This document shows positions 11,397 through 24,300 of a stretch of DNA of 64,000 bases, piece by piece. The first letter of the stretch is position 1, and each line of letters starts with the position of its first letter. The stretch comes from Hyalella azteca. Its lineage: Eukaryota > Arthropoda > Malacostraca > Amphipoda > Hyalellidae. Location of the stretch: assembly GCF_000764305.2 (NCBI RefSeq), contig NW_025935883.1, positions 65,490 to 129,489 of the forward strand, given 5' to 3'. The notes beneath the pieces were generated by a model that saw only the letters and a program-made list of their open reading frames with translations, was not told where the DNA came from and did not search any database. A program made the translations under genes and the position numbers.

Positions 11397-14300
11397 TCAA
11401 TGTTTTTCGAAAAGACGAATAAGCGATTTAACTTTGCCAGGCTTCGAGTCTTCAAATAATTCAGTCGATGTAAATCTTACTTGTGAATTTACGACATACT
11501 TTGTAGGCGTGTTGTCAAGTTTTACAATTTTAGCCGTAGTCGGATGTATTACTTCGTCCAAACTTGCTGATGGTGTCATGAAATTATGACTTTGGCCCAT
11601 CAAGTGGGAAATGTCAACCTTGGATACTGCCGTATTGGCGTCGGCATTGGTCATCGAACTGCGACCATGAGGCTTGGCCAACGTGGTGGCCATGTTGGAG
11701 TCGTCGAATACCAACAAGTGAGCCTCGTCAGACGCGGATGCAATAGTAGGGTCGTCATACGTCAAATTGTAAAACATTTTGGGCACAGGGAGGCTCATGT
11801 GAGAAACTTTTATACAGTCGTGATTTTCCGCATCTTTATACGAGTTTAGAGCAATATGGGCTGTCACCTCGCTCACTAAATCCTGGCCAGTTGCAGTCGA
11901 TTCATCTCCTGAAGGTCTAGTGCAATTTTGGTTGTCCTGAGAGCATGAATTATCGCTCCCAACGTTAGATAAAGCTAGAGGTTGACTCCGGAAAATTGAA
12001 TTGCTCACGTCCCTCGTGAGATACGTTGTCCGTTGAGATGTAACCTCACTTTCCACCGTACGCTCAAGTTTGTCAGTTTGATTGATATTTTCATGTGTCT
12101 CATTCTGGCAATATGTTGGATGTTGAACTGATCCTTCATCTTGACGAGTTGATACGGATAATGCTTCATTTAGGACGTTTTCGAAACAAAACGGAGCGTT
12201 ATCGTAAACATCTTTGCAAAATGCATTCAGAAAATCCTTGCAGTGTTGGATCCTAGTGCTCGGCATCCTACAGTTACCAACCGCATCAAGTGAATCGAGA
12301 GATGTACGCACATGGAAATGGTCGAGCAACTCGCACGTCGCGACATCCGAACGTTCTTCGCAATCATTACAGGAAAAGTTATCTCTTCCTAATAGATCAC
12401 AAGTTTTTCTCGCAGCACGATTGTCACCATTCAAACCACTTGATGAGAATATGGGATTTGCTATTGAAGCTAAAGAATTGGAAAATTCGTTATGCAGGAA
12501 TAAATAGGACGAATCTCTAACAAAAGGACTTCCATTTTCGCCTAGTTCCGAAGAAAATTGAGGTTCCGCAATTGATACTGACCTGCTAGAGTTGCAAGGA
12601 GAGCCTACTAAATAAGAACCGTGGTGCATGCTGTCGGACAGGCAAGAGCTTTGCTCTGTCGAAGAAAAAATCCCATTCGTCGATTCTGACGAGGATGATT
12701 CAACATCACTAACGTCGTCATCATCGAAAACTTCATCATAAAGTGATACTGAATCTGCCTCCGGATTCCAATGTGATAAAGTTTCATCCTCTTCTAGTGT
12801 GGGCGTTTCAGTGTGGAAATTCATTTGAAGATCATAAGGAAGAGAAGAAGTACTCAATCGCTGAGGAACAACATTGACATCTGATGCAGTAATCCCACCT
12901 GTAAAAGTCGCATTGAAAGAGCCACATAGGAAATCTTTCGCACATCCGTTATCATATCTATTATAAAATTCTCCGCATAATTTGGGAAAAACAAGCTTCT
13001 GTCCAAATATTTTGTTCCCAGTCATGAGGGCTTCTGATGAACGAGAGTCATCGGCAGTAGTTGCAATGGAGACTTTAGACACGGTATGTTTTGAGGGTTG
13101 ATTTTTTACCCCACCTATGGTCAGCGAGCTCATGTAGGGTTCCTCCAGTGCAGTCGCAACGTCCAGCGAGTCGTTGCTGTAAGAACTTGGCAAGTCGGAA
13201 ATGTGAGAAACTATTCCCCAGTTCTGTATCAAATGTGAACCATTAGGATTGTTTTCCGAACACGTTGAGTTTTTCGAAGTACTAGAGTTAGTCAAATGCG
13301 ACACAGAAACGATACCAGGGCTGGAAGAGTAGCCATGACGCTGTGAGCGTAAAATGCTGGATGTTGAATTGAGGGGGCAATAGGGAAGCTCTTTTTCCTT
13401 CTGAAAATACTTGGCTGACAAGGGAGAGAAGTTTTTCTCGATTATTCCTTCGTGAGGTTCAGCGAGATAGTTGTATGGCAACAGTTCCCTAGACTCAGCG
13501 TACAAATCATGCGGAGTGAAACGGGGGAACTGATTCACAACTTCGTCAGTGGACCGATTTTTGTGCATTCTGTCCGGTTTGTTGGAATTTTTTATAGCTG
13601 ACGAAACTTTTGCGCCCATTGTAGCACCAGCAGCTCTGGCCATCCGGTCAAAATATGTAACATCGAAACCATCATTTATTCCATTGTCTACTCTAGTTCT
13701 ATAGCAGTTCAAAGTTTGTCCGTTATAGTTTTCTTCGATCTCTTCGCCACTGTTCGGCCACGTACACGCTTTTTGCTTTAAAGTGGCGCAAAAAATCTGT
13801 CGGGGACAACGATTCTCTGAGAAGCTGGCAGGCGACGGAGCGTGATCGTTTGCCCAACGACATAGGGGGCGCATCATCTCTTGGCAATCGCCTATCAAGC
13901 CCGGTCGAGAATAAGCGGTAGATCCTACATCAATTCCAATTTTATCGTTTGAATGCCATTGAGGAGGCTGGTAGTATCCATTCAATGCATTACCTAGGGT
14001 GTTGGTATGACACTGAGAAACCCAGAAATACTCTGAATTTTTGGCTGTATAATAAAGCTCATTCGGTGAGATTGGCACTCGCGGCTCTAATTCACACGGT
14101 TCATAGAATTCTCCACAATCACGAGAAGTAGGATTTAGCAATATTTCGTTAGGAGGAAGAACTGTCGATTGAACGTTACCTTGGTACAGTGGTGATTTAG
14201 GGTAGGCAGTCGAAAATTCACGTTCGTATTGATATTCGTACCCGTATTTGGCCATCTCGATTGGTGAGTCGAAGTCGCCATATTGCAAACGCCGATCAAG

Positions 14301-15068
14301 ATTAGCATTGCTTACGCGAGTTTCCCAAGGCGAGTCTCTAAATTTATTGTTTATTGGAGCTTCGTCTGAAGTTTCGTCGACTTGGTCGTCAAGAAAGTTT
14401 TTTGGCGTGGATGATTTAGGCAATTCCACTTCAATTTCCCGCACATATGAAGGCGACAGGTTGAATGATTCACAGCTCGTTATTGGAGAAATAATCGGAT
14501 AGTAACCATTATCACTCCTAGCAAGATTTCCACAAGTGCCAATACCAGAAGGTAGGTGAACGTCGCCAGGGGCATGGTTAGGGGTTGGAAAATTTTGGAA
14601 CTGTTCGGCAGTCGTTGCTTGACGCTTTTGAACCTCGTAGTTCTTTTCGTGGTACTCAATAACGCCTCTCAAAATTTGCAAGTAGTACGAACCTATTTTC
14701 CCCATTAATTTGACAACAGCCAATTGCAAATGGGAAGTGATATCTACTTTAAGCTCATCTCTTGCGCACAATAAAACTTCAGCTAAATTAAATTCTGTGA
14801 AAATCATCGAAGCCCAATTCGCCACTTGCAGAGCAGTAGGGTTGACCACATCGTCCAGATATCCGTGTCCGAAGACGGAATTGTGGTCCACTTCCACGGG
14901 AAGAGTCTTCGTGGGGTACAAATTGTCGTCCATTGGAGGACTCAATTTAGGATATTGAGGGCTGGTGTAGAATTCTTCCTTTGTCAGGAGAGGTGAATCT
15001 TCGACAGGACGCTCGACCATCGCAGGCAGCGCAGTTTGAAATTGGTAGGCGGGATACATTCGATACAT
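11397..15068 (-). CDS. Long uninterrupted ORF, 1223 aa, function unknown
   Basis: An open frame of 3672 bp in AT-rich DNA is far longer than chance, and its composition is balanced, so I take it as a real gene or one very large exon. Residues about 76-145 (from NPTALQVANWASMIFTEFNL onward) look folded and helical and end in SYYLQILRGVIEYHEKN. They resemble SAM/Pointed-type domains only weakly. The remainder is Ser/Asn/Pro-rich and looks mostly disordered, with an acidic patch near residue 776 (EVFDDDDVSDVESSSSES). The extreme C-terminus GKVKSLIRLFEKH is a compact basic-hydrophobic motif. No ETS, zinc-finger or transmembrane segment is seen. The start MYRMYPAYQF is preceded by CTCCAG on the minus strand, so upstream non-coding exons are possible. 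No homologue is recognised. Confidence 0.75.
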   Translation of the reverse strand: MYRMYPAYQFQTALPAMVERPVEDSPLLTKEEFYTSPQYPKLSPPMDDNLYPTKTLPVEVDHNSVFGHGYLDDVVNPTALQVANWASMIFTEFNLAEVLLCARDELKVDITSHLQLAVVKLMGKIGSYYLQILRGVIEYHEKNYEVQKRQATTAEQFQNFPTPNHAPGDVHLPSGIGTCGNLARSDNGYYPIISPITSCESFNLSPSYVREIEVELPKSSTPKNFLDDQVDETSDEAPINNKFRDSPWETRVSNANLDRRLQYGDFDSPIEMAKYGYEYQYEREFSTAYPKSPLYQGNVQSTVLPPNEILLNPTSRDCGEFYEPCELEPRVPISPNELYYTAKNSEYFWVSQCHTNTLGNALNGYYQPPQWHSNDKIGIDVGSTAYSRPGLIGDCQEMMRPLCRWANDHAPSPASFSENRCPRQIFCATLKQKACTWPNSGEEIEENYNGQTLNCYRTRVDNGINDGFDVTYFDRMARAAGATMGAKVSSAIKNSNKPDRMHKNRSTDEVVNQFPRFTPHDLYAESRELLPYNYLAEPHEGIIEKNFSPLSAKYFQKEKELPYCPLNSTSSILRSQRHGYSSSPGIVSVSHLTNSSTSKNSTCSENNPNGSHLIQNWGIVSHISDLPSSYSNDSLDVATALEEPYMSSLTIGGVKNQPSKHTVSKVSIATTADDSRSSEALMTGNKIFGQKLVFPKLCGEFYNRYDNGCAKDFLCGSFNATFTGGITASDVNVVPQRLSTSSLPYDLQMNFHTETPTLEEDETLSHWNPEADSVSLYDEVFDDDDVSDVESSSSESTNGIFSSTEQSSCLSDSMHHGSYLVGSPCNSSRSVSIAEPQFSSELGENGSPFVRDSSYLFLHNEFSNSLASIANPIFSSSGLNGDNRAARKTCDLLGRDNFSCNDCEERSDVATCELLDHFHVRTSLDSLDAVGNCRMPSTRIQHCKDFLNAFCKDVYDNAPFCFENVLNEALSVSTRQDEGSVQHPTYCQNETHENINQTDKLERTVESEVTSQRTTYLTRDVSNSIFRSQPLALSNVGSDNSCSQDNQNCTRPSGDESTATGQDLVSEVTAHIALNSYKDAENHDCIKVSHMSLPVPKMFYNLTYDDPTIASASDEAHLLVFDDSNMATTLAKPHGRSSMTNADANTAVSKVDISHLMGQSHNFMTPSASLDEVIHPTTAKIVKLDNTPTKYVVNSQVRFTSTELFEDSKPGKVKSLIRLFEKH

Positions 15069-18000
15069 TCTGGAGATATTAGCCCTTCGAAGACGTTTAA
15101 AATAAAATTGGTAAAAATTAATCTATTACAAAGTTACAATTAGTATATAAAATATTAGTCTTCCCGATTTTTCTTTCGATTGAATTCAACTTCAATCTCT
15201 GCAATGAACACGAGCTACGATCTGAAAAAGATTAGAAGTTTCTGTTAAGAAAAACAATGTATGTACGTTAGATAGGAAACCGAGTTCAAACCGATCTTGA
15301 GCAGACATTCTCCAAAATATTCGTTAATTCACTAGAATATAAAATGAAACTAGCTAGGTACTAGACTTGCCCGTTTAGCCCAATGTTTTATCTACAGTCA
15401 ATAAATTCTGTTTTCAGCCGAATTTGCAAAAATAGAAGATATCATTCGTCAGATAACAGACTAGGCTGGGAATTCCAGCAATAAGTTAAGGTCTCATTCA
15501 TTGGGTGGTAATAATAGTGTCATAGGGGATAGTGATAGGGTCATCTTCAACATTTCGACCCGCTGACATAGAAATTAGAAGAAGCGTATTTTATAGTGTT
15601 TACGTCCGTAAAACTAGAAGGTACCTACATATCATTATTTGCTCATTACACATGAGCATGACAAATGACATTAACAATAATGCACATACATATCCCACGC
15701 CGGCAGATTAGGTACAATACTCGATTGGTATTTGGTATACTTAATTCCCAGGAGACCAAATTGTGGGAAGTGGTACGACAAGATCGAAAAGAAATTTTTA
15801 CGATTTAATAATTCAGCGCACCCTTTTTTAGTAGACTCCTGAACCCAAAGTATTCCAAAGCAAAATTCAGGCTCAACATTTGGCTAAATACGGGACATTT
15901 TACGATCCGCACATTCAGCTACATTTTATGATTCAGTGTTCACACATTCAGTTACAGTTTACCGTACATACGTGCTTCAACATTTCTCATCATACACATC
16001 ATCCTCACTGTCACACACATCATCCTCACTGTCACACGATTAAACATTTCAGAGTAATGGCAGTCAAGTCAGTATAAATATTCTTAATAGGTTCACGATA
16101 GAACGCACAGATTTTGGAGAATTTACAGCCTATTTTCAAGCTTGCATTCTGTTTGATCAGGTGGACAGCAGTCACAGCACCTTGGTTCACTACCAGGCCC
16201 CTTAAAACCAATAATAGAAGTCGTACAAGAAAAACTTTACTGGCGCATACACTGCACCGACTCACAATCGAACCTGGTTGAGTTGGTGTTGTTGCCACTT
16301 GTGTGAGCTCCATCTGTTCAGTCTGAGTTTAAATTACAAATTCTCACACGAAGAAAATAAAAAGAAGGCATATTGAGTAAGTCTTTGTTTCGAAAAAATT
16401 TATTTGAAAATACATTTTTTTAATAATGTTGCACATGCCAAAAAATGTGCTGAAATAAAGTTTATGTTTTAACCTGTTATAATATATGGATTGTACATAA
16501 AAGTTTTTCGTTGTACTAATTTTGCTTACAATTCTTGCATTGATTCATTAAATTACGAAAAAAGCTTTTTGAGTCACATTAAAAAATGTGACTGAGGTCT
16601 GCGGTACCATGGTGACCCAATATCACTGACCAGCCCAAGGATTTCGAAGGCTTGTATCGAATACAGTGTTTTCCACGCATCAGATGCATTCACATGCAAA
16701 ATATATAATATATATGGCAAAAACATTATATATACAAATATTTAATTACTTCGCTTGATAATTCATTGGTTTGCCAAGGTCAGTACATTCTATAAAATTG
16801 ACACGCTCATTCCCGTGTGTGTTAATCCTCCTTTCTAAAAGCGAGATTCCCATTTGAATTCCCGATGTTGACACGTCTAGCTCTGATTGTTTACATTTGA
16901 AGCTTTCATGGCCAAACGCTGGTGAGTTGAACGTGACCTCCGGCACGCAGACTTGCGCTCAAGACGAGTGACCTGCCCCTGTGATGGGATTGCCAGGTCA
17001 ATCTGACTCAGTGCGGCGTCAACCGCCGCAGTGAGTGGTTTGGTGTACGTAGTTACGCAGCGCATGTGACCCGTGGATGTAACTGCCGTGGACTTCTGAG
17101 TCAGTGGATGTTAATACAATCTTAGTTATTTTTTTCCGAAATGCAGTTGCGGTACAAAGCTTCTCAATTCTCTAATATTAGGAAAATTCACATGTTAACA
17201 GGAATATTATTCATTATGATGTGGAGAATACTTTTTCATTTTGTTCATGATCCTTAACTGCTTAAGAAAATTTTCTGAACTCAAACATTTATTTCGTCTT
17301 GCTTGGAAATTTTGGGAAAAAATTTTTGGGAGAAAATTTTTTTTAAGATTCCCACTAAATCCTTATTGAAAAAATTATAAATCTTTCTCTGGACAGTTTT
17401 CCCTTGGTTAAGACATCCGACGAAGTCTTTATTCGCGTACAGCGTTGCTTTTGATCTGCATTCACTTTCCGAAATATTTCATTTCCATCTTAAATAAATG
17501 AAACTCACATTCAATGAAGACGGATTTAATGCCATAAATTCTAATGTAGTTAGAAGTAGACTAATATTGACTAATAGTGACTAATATATTCATTATTTAT
17601 CACGTAAATATCCACGACGTTATAGTCCAACCCCCATGCAACGCCCCGTGCGAGTCAGGGCAGCATTAGCGCGCCAGTGGTCCAGAACGTGGCTACGGCC
17701 CAAGGCCCCGCGACGGACATTCAGAGGCTTCACAACTTGGTAACGGTGTCCTCATCAAAATATGAAACTCTATTTTACTCTGGATTTCCAAGCGGTAGAG
17801 TTGGAGCCAAACTTACGGTCGTCTTAGAAGTTACAATGACCGAAAGGTATTTGTACCATCAAGCCGATGAGCTCTACTAGCCACCTGGGTTAAATTCGAC
17901 CGCTGGAAAATTAAAACATTTAAATGGTGCTACGGAAAGTGATTTTTTCAGCAAAAACTCAGTCCTTCCAAGAACACAAGACTCATAGAATAAATGAACT

Positions 18001-19790
18001 TACGAGCGTCGTATATTGTTCGAGGATCTTGGTACAGGTATAAAAGCTTCCTGAACGACTCAAGAGGCTGCATTTTCTTCAGCCGGCCCTTATTCTTTGT
18101 TTAGAAAGTCAAGCAGCAATTGCAGAAGCAGAACATAAATCCAAGGGCGTTGGAAACCGCGTTGGAGTCCCGAAATATTGCCAGCAATCAAAACCTTGTG
18201 CTTGTAATGCCTTATAGGAAAATTTTAAGTGATTTTTCAGTTTATCCCAAGGTTTTTATTAAAATTTCAGAAACCCATTCGATAAAAAAAAAGTGCCATC
18301 AGCGCAGCAATTTTTTTCTCGTGTTGCGAATTCGGTCGGTGCTGGACGCGAAGCTTCCGCGACGATTAATGGCCGTTTCATAAGCGCGGGACTGAACTCT
18401 GCTGCAGTTATATTACTACCTTCTTGTGGTAATGTTCACCACAATGCAGTCACGTGCTCCTCGTGTTATAATACGCCGGCTCTGGTCTCTACTGCGATAA
18501 ATTACCAGTGTTCGTTTATAACTCAATATCTCAAGAATAACTCGTCACATTTGGACATTCAAATTCTTTATCGCATAATTTTACCCACGATAAGAAATTT
18601 TGAATCCAGGATGAAACTTGAAAATCCGGATCCTATATCAGAACTAAAATTTAACGCTGGTACCTGACCCAGATAACATAAGTTTACTGAATATTTTGAA
18701 GTGTTCGACTTCATTACCAGCAGACGTTTTAATTATAACTCCGTCGATCATGTTGGTGGTCACAACTCTGAATTGAGCAGCAGTCTTTCGTAACGTACGG
18801 CGCGTCACGCGTTATGTGCCAGTAAGCTTGTCACGAACAGTTTTCTCGCATCAAATAAATAGGAAATTATGGCAGAATTATCAGCGAAATAACCCAGATA
18901 ATTTTAAGCAGGAAATGAATGCATCATCCAAAAACCGCCACTAATAGGAACGTGACCTTTCCACGTCGTTGTGGCCGCTGCGCGGAGTCGCCAAAAATTT
19001 CTGATTAATTCTGTTCTGTTAATTTATTTCCGTTGTTAACAGAGATGTCTGATCATTTGGCAAAATAAATATGGGGATGTTTGAATAGTATTTGCGAATT
19101 TAGTACGTATATATATGATGCGGAGAGTCATCGGTAATGTAACGACTGTGGGCACGTTCTGAGATGAGATAACTATGGAGATAACTTTCTTGTGATGCTT
19201 CGTCGGAATTTTCAGCTTAAATTAAACCGCGATTATATCCAAATTAATTATATATTAATTATATATTTCGTTTTACTAATTATTTATTCACAGAATTATG
19301 AGGCATACTTGCCATAATAACACAAAAACATTTAGAATCACTGAAATCTAAACACCATCGGGAAGCTAACTATATTGCCCGCTACTGATCAAAAAAATTA
19401 TCTACGCCTATAACGAAGTCTTGAGTTGTACTTTCGGTTTCCTTAGAACTTACAAATCATCATATTCTTTCACTACGATCGTGGAACTCAATGTAATTCA
19501 AACTTGAGATCAGCTTAAAATTTACAACTTTATTACAAGTTAAAGATGAAAGCAGAAATTATAATTTTAGCATAACTTAATACCAGAGAAGAACTTACCA
19601 GTATCGTCGAAGTTTACGATGGTTGTAGAATTTACGACCAACACGCATGAGGACAGTTCCCACATCACTCGTTAATGTTTGCGTGTAGCACGAATGTAGG
19701 CGCGCAAGCCGCCACTTTGCGCTGGAAAAATGCGCCGGGGTAAATTAGCTGACGGCGTTCGTGTGACGCAGCCTTTCTCTTCCCTTCCCC
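15069..19790. other. Intergenic, no gene recognised
   Basis: Only short ORFs occur (for example 16032-16313 minus, 17677-17880 plus), without domains or splice context. A small 21-bp duplication (CATCCTCACTGTCACACACA) lies near 15995-16038. Upstream control sequence for the minus-strand ORF should lie near 15070-15700, but no specific promoter element is recognised. Confidence 0.5.
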
Positions 19791-20025
19791 AGAAGAAGGG
19801 GAAGTGATGCTCTGGACGGGAGTCTCGGGATGAGAAGAAGGGGAAGTGATGCTCTGGACGGGAGTCTCGGGATGAGAAGAAGGGGAAGTGATGCTCTGGA
19901 CGGGAGTCTCGGGATGAGAAGAAGGGGAAGTGATGCTCTGGACGGGAGTCTCGGGATGAGAAGAAGGGGAAGTGATGCTCTGGACGGGAGTCTCGGGATG
20001 AGAAGAAGGGGAAGTGATGCTCTGA
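19791..20025. repeat. 42-bp minisatellite, five copies plus a partial
   Basis: Unit starts fall at 19791, 19833, 19875, 19917, 19959 and 20001 (partial). The unit opens AGAAGAAGGGGAAGTGATGC. Copies look essentially identical, implying recent expansion. Because 42 is a multiple of three and the unit has no stop in several frames, it creates long ORFs on both strands. I treat these as by-products. Confidence 0.95.
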
Positions 20026-21258
20026 CTTCAAGCATTTTTTAACGCAATTGTGAAGAATGATGTTCTGGAAGTAATAGTTTCTCAAAACATCGTGATGTCT
20101 GATGTGCCTGGTTTATTCAGGGGTGAAAATGAACGCCGAAGTGAGACCAACGTTCGTCCTGCTCACATGTAAATTATCCGGAAAAATAATAAAGGTTAAA
20201 CTAATTCATATCGACACGGTGAAAATTGCCGTGTTTTCTACATTTTTGGCTCTCGAGACACACAAGAAAACGTGTGTCTCGATTGTATTGTATCTCTATG
20301 TCATTGTATTTTTATTAATATTTGCACCTATACTATGTACTAACATTGTATTTTTGGTTCTAGGTTATGCTTTTTAATAATTTCAATAATTCAACCTAGA
20401 ATCCTATCATTTCATAAATTCAGAAACATAAGATTGGTAGATTTGCCAATAAATAACAACACAAATGGCAGGCAAGCGTGAATGAAGGCAGTGTGTGAAA
20501 ACAATGAAAACGAACGTAAATAAATTAATAAGAACTATAACAACGAACGAGTTGCAGGTTAAACTTGCTACGATGTCAACACGAACGATATATAAGACGA
20601 AACAAATATCAACGACGTTTTCATAGATTGATTATACCTCCTACTGCAGAATTGCGAATGCTGGGCAGAACGAATGTTGATAAACATCCAGTGAACATCG
20701 GAAGATAATACAACACGTATTAATGCATATTCAATATAGATATGTATAACGTATGTTGATACATATTAAAAGATTTATCAAAGTCGCCGCATTATACACC
20801 AGAAAAATTATTTAAGTTCCTGTCCAAGGTCGCTTAATAATAAGTTGATGAAAATACGATTCGTGGAATAACTATACAAAGTAACTTTTGACATTTGTAT
20901 TGTTATATTTTATTGCCGGATGCTCTGTGCGGTGAAAAAATTCAATTTATAAGTGACTTGTCAGCAGTGCAAGCAATTGATAGTACATTTAAAGAAAAAG
21001 AGTGTCAAGATATTTTAAATTGAGAAGAATTTATTTTTTGACAAGAACATTGTATTGGTGTCTCAGCTTTTTCTCAAATGCACCACCGATATGAAAAACT
21101 GTTACATGCATCGTTGATCAGAAATAAACCATTAATCAGCAAGTGATACAGTATTGTTAAACAAGTGTTATACCATAAACGTATCAAGGAGACGCACCAA
21201 ATACGTGCCAAAGGCACACCAAATACGTGCCAAAGACACACCAAATACACACTCCAGC
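20026..21258. other. Upstream flank of GMC gene A
   Basis: No gene is recognised. Immediately before the GMC start, CACCAAATACGTGCCAAAG is tandemly repeated (about 21190-21250). The repeat leaves an in-frame ATG at 21154 open into the GMC frame. I prefer the start at 21259 because the residues before it are repeat-derived. Confidence 0.5.
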
Positions 21259-21379
21259 ATGGCACACGTCGCGACGCTCATCTACACGTTCATCCGCACG
21301 CTGGCCTGGATCCTGGTCGGCTTCCGGGGCTTCAAAGTCGAGGAAACCCCGACCCGACAATCTTACGACTTCATCGTCG
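21259..21379 (+). CDS. GMC A exon 1
   Basis: Encodes [20 protein letters not shown] and continues to SYDFIV plus the first base of the next codon. The hydrophobic N-terminus could be a signal anchor. YDFIV followed by VGSGSAG in exon 2 completes the start of the FAD-binding fold across a phase-1 intron, exactly as in copy B. The donor is G|GTGAGT. Confidence 0.75.
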
Positions 21380-24300
21380 GTGAGTAAGAGATATGATAAA
21401 GTTAGGACAATCTTACGACTTCGTCGTCGGTGAGTAAGAGATATGATAAAGTTAGGACAATCTTACGACTCCATCGTCGGTGAGTAAGAGTAAATAATAA
21501 AGGTAGGACAATCTTTAGGACAATCTTACGACTTCATCGTCGGTGAGCAAGAGACATGCAAAAGTTACGACAATCTTCATCATGACTTCATCGTATGTAA
21601 GTAATAGGTTCGCTAAAGTGGTGAAAATCTTCTGACTTTACCGTTTGTGAGCAAGCGAGACGCTAAAGTTGCGATAAAGTTTGTAAGCGGTAAATTTGCG
21701 ACGCTTCATCGTCGGAAGTTGATGCGTGCCCTACCGGTAAATTTAAAAAGCACCAACACAATAGTTTAGCTGATCCCACAAGCGGGACGGCACCAACACA
21801 ACCGTTAGGACGGCATTAACTCATTAACACAAAGTTCCAATATCCCAAAGAAGGACTGCGTTGCAGGCAGTCAGATTGTTCAGGCTTGCATTGCAGTCGC
21901 GAACCGAACGCTCACTGCGAAGCTGACCTACAAACTGGACTTTTTGCTAGCAGTCGTTCGGAGGCGGAATGCCCACCTGTTTAGTTAACACATTATTATA
22001 TTTATTAATATTCCCATGCATATTGTGCCGTTTTATAATTTTGAGAAATATGTAATCATCAGAAATTTCAGAATGAGTGCGGTCGTTGCTGTGGACTAAG
22101 TGGCGACAGGCGGGTGAAATTGGGTGATAATTTTTGAGTATTTTGGCGCAGCTCCGGCAAATGACGTCACGTTATGTCCTGCTACAGCTCATGCTCTATT
22201 AATGCCCAGTTATAGTTCATGATTTATATGTACGTTTTACCTGTTATAGCTCACGATAGCTGAGGTTTGACGCGCGGGCAGCTAATTTTTGAATTTATAT
22301 TGCATCCTTTCCACGATCTCAAACGTGTGATATGTTGGAAGGCTACAATTCAATGTCTGTTCGTATCCCCTTGCGATTGGTGCACAGGTTTTCAATTGAA
22401 AACGTGGAAGCATTTTTTTTTAATTTTTGTCTGCACTATGCGCTTTGGAACAGTAGTCAGCATAACAAGGCTTTAGCTAACGCAACAAACTGTTCTCGCT
22501 TCCTATTTTTGAAGCCAGGAAAGTGTTATGTTTCATAAGAAACTCGCACCTCTCGAGAAACGCCATGTCACGGTATTTACGTTGCGTGGCACCGACACCG
22601 CATCGTCCCGTCTGACGATTTCAAGTGGGTCATCAACGGCGTAGAAGAGTCTTTGAAATTTTTTACTCATGCTATGGATTCTTTTTTTAGATTGATGTGA
22701 GCATGAGCATCTTTGCGGCATTCTAAATATTTTAAACGCTTTATTTATAAATTTCCTTGTCGTTTGTCTGTTTGTGATTTCGACTTCTGGAGCTGTGATG
22801 AATATACAAGTGCCTTTTAGGTTCGTAGTCACCAAACCTATTTATGTCGGGAATCATGCGGCTCTATAATATTATCACCCATTGTGATTTAAATTAATTA
22901 TTTATAGAAAAACACTGTTTTAGCCCGCTTAAAAATATGCCTGATACCGCAGGTAGGAGTTTGCTTGATTCAGCACTGCGAAGTGTACAAAATAATATGT
23001 ATAATTATAGACAAAAATTCTCATAATTATACCTAATGGAGTGCTTGTGATTCACCCAGTCCACTGCCGGGGGCTAGGGGTAGAACGACACCTTGTGGGG
23101 GGCAGATACCCCGTCCCTAAATATTCTTCACTGAAGAGTATGGGTCTAGAGGTCAAGTCTCAAGTAGAATGTCCTTATGGTAGATTGAGCTACTAAAAAA
23201 ATAGGGTACTGCAGATAAGCGGTACATATAGGGTTCATTAATTAAAATGAACCATGCAAACATGAGTAGCCAGTAGAATGTCGGGCGTGAGCTGAGTGCC
23301 TATAGGCTGTCGGCAAATAACACTGACTCAACGTTGATTCCGTTTAAACATCGTTTAATCAACGTTATTTCAACGTTAGATGCCTGGTGGCAACGAGCAA
23401 AAACATTACTATCATGCTACCTAGCATCGGTTGGCAGTGACCTGCATACTAGTTTTTGCTTCACTAACATCGAAAGTAGTCAAAGTTTGGCAAGAAGCAA
23501 CCGGTGCAAAAAAACTGGGTTGCCCAGACCATCGCAAAGCCTAAATTTTGGCCCATCATTTCGAACTTAACAGCGTGCGCGGCCTGCAAGTTGGTCCTCG
23601 TAATTTAAATGTTTTATTGCTTCAAGTATAGCACTTAAGGTTTGAATGGAAGGTGTATTTTTTAAAAGTAAAATGCACCATACGCACATCAGAAATTCAT
23701 TAATTATTATTAGAGGTATTGGTTATTTGTAACCCTCATTTCCCATAAGTGTTTTAAGTTTTGCTGCATAATTTGACTTTCAATGTTGTTGTTACCGTTT
23801 GGATGAATGCTTCGACGTTCACATAACGAACGCGTAAAATGCTTGTACGGGCCACTTGTTAATGCATGATAGCGCATTGTATTGAAAGTAATAATTATAA
23901 ATGTTATTTAAACATTAAATTCAAACAAATCAATTGACAAACAATATTAAACATTCAAGACTGTTCAGGAATCAAGCAGGTTATTCCACTAGAGTTTGAA
24001 TAAATCAATGAATTATGTTATAAATTATGCTACACAGAATCTATACGAGTTAGATTATTTATCCTGATAATTGTATAGACGCTTCTGCACACAAAGAAAT
24101 GAGGGAAACTTTGTCCATATAGTGATGCAATCTTTGCTCTTGAATGGGTTACCCTGGTCTAGTTGAACCGACAAAAAATCGGAACAATGCTGAACGCGTT
24201 TCTCTATTCGAACACTATGATCTACTTATATCTTCGAGTTTACGCACGAATATCGTTAATAAATGAATATAATAAATGAGTAATGACCCCGCATATCTGA

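Noticed and set aside
11586..11849. Plus-strand ORFs inside 11397-15068
   Set aside because: They are shadows of the long minus-strand frame.
19672..20085. 137-aa minus-strand ORF with a 14-residue repeat, as a repeat protein
   Set aside because: It is a translation of the 42-bp minisatellite. Overlapping frames on both strands are equally open, and there is no splice or domain support.
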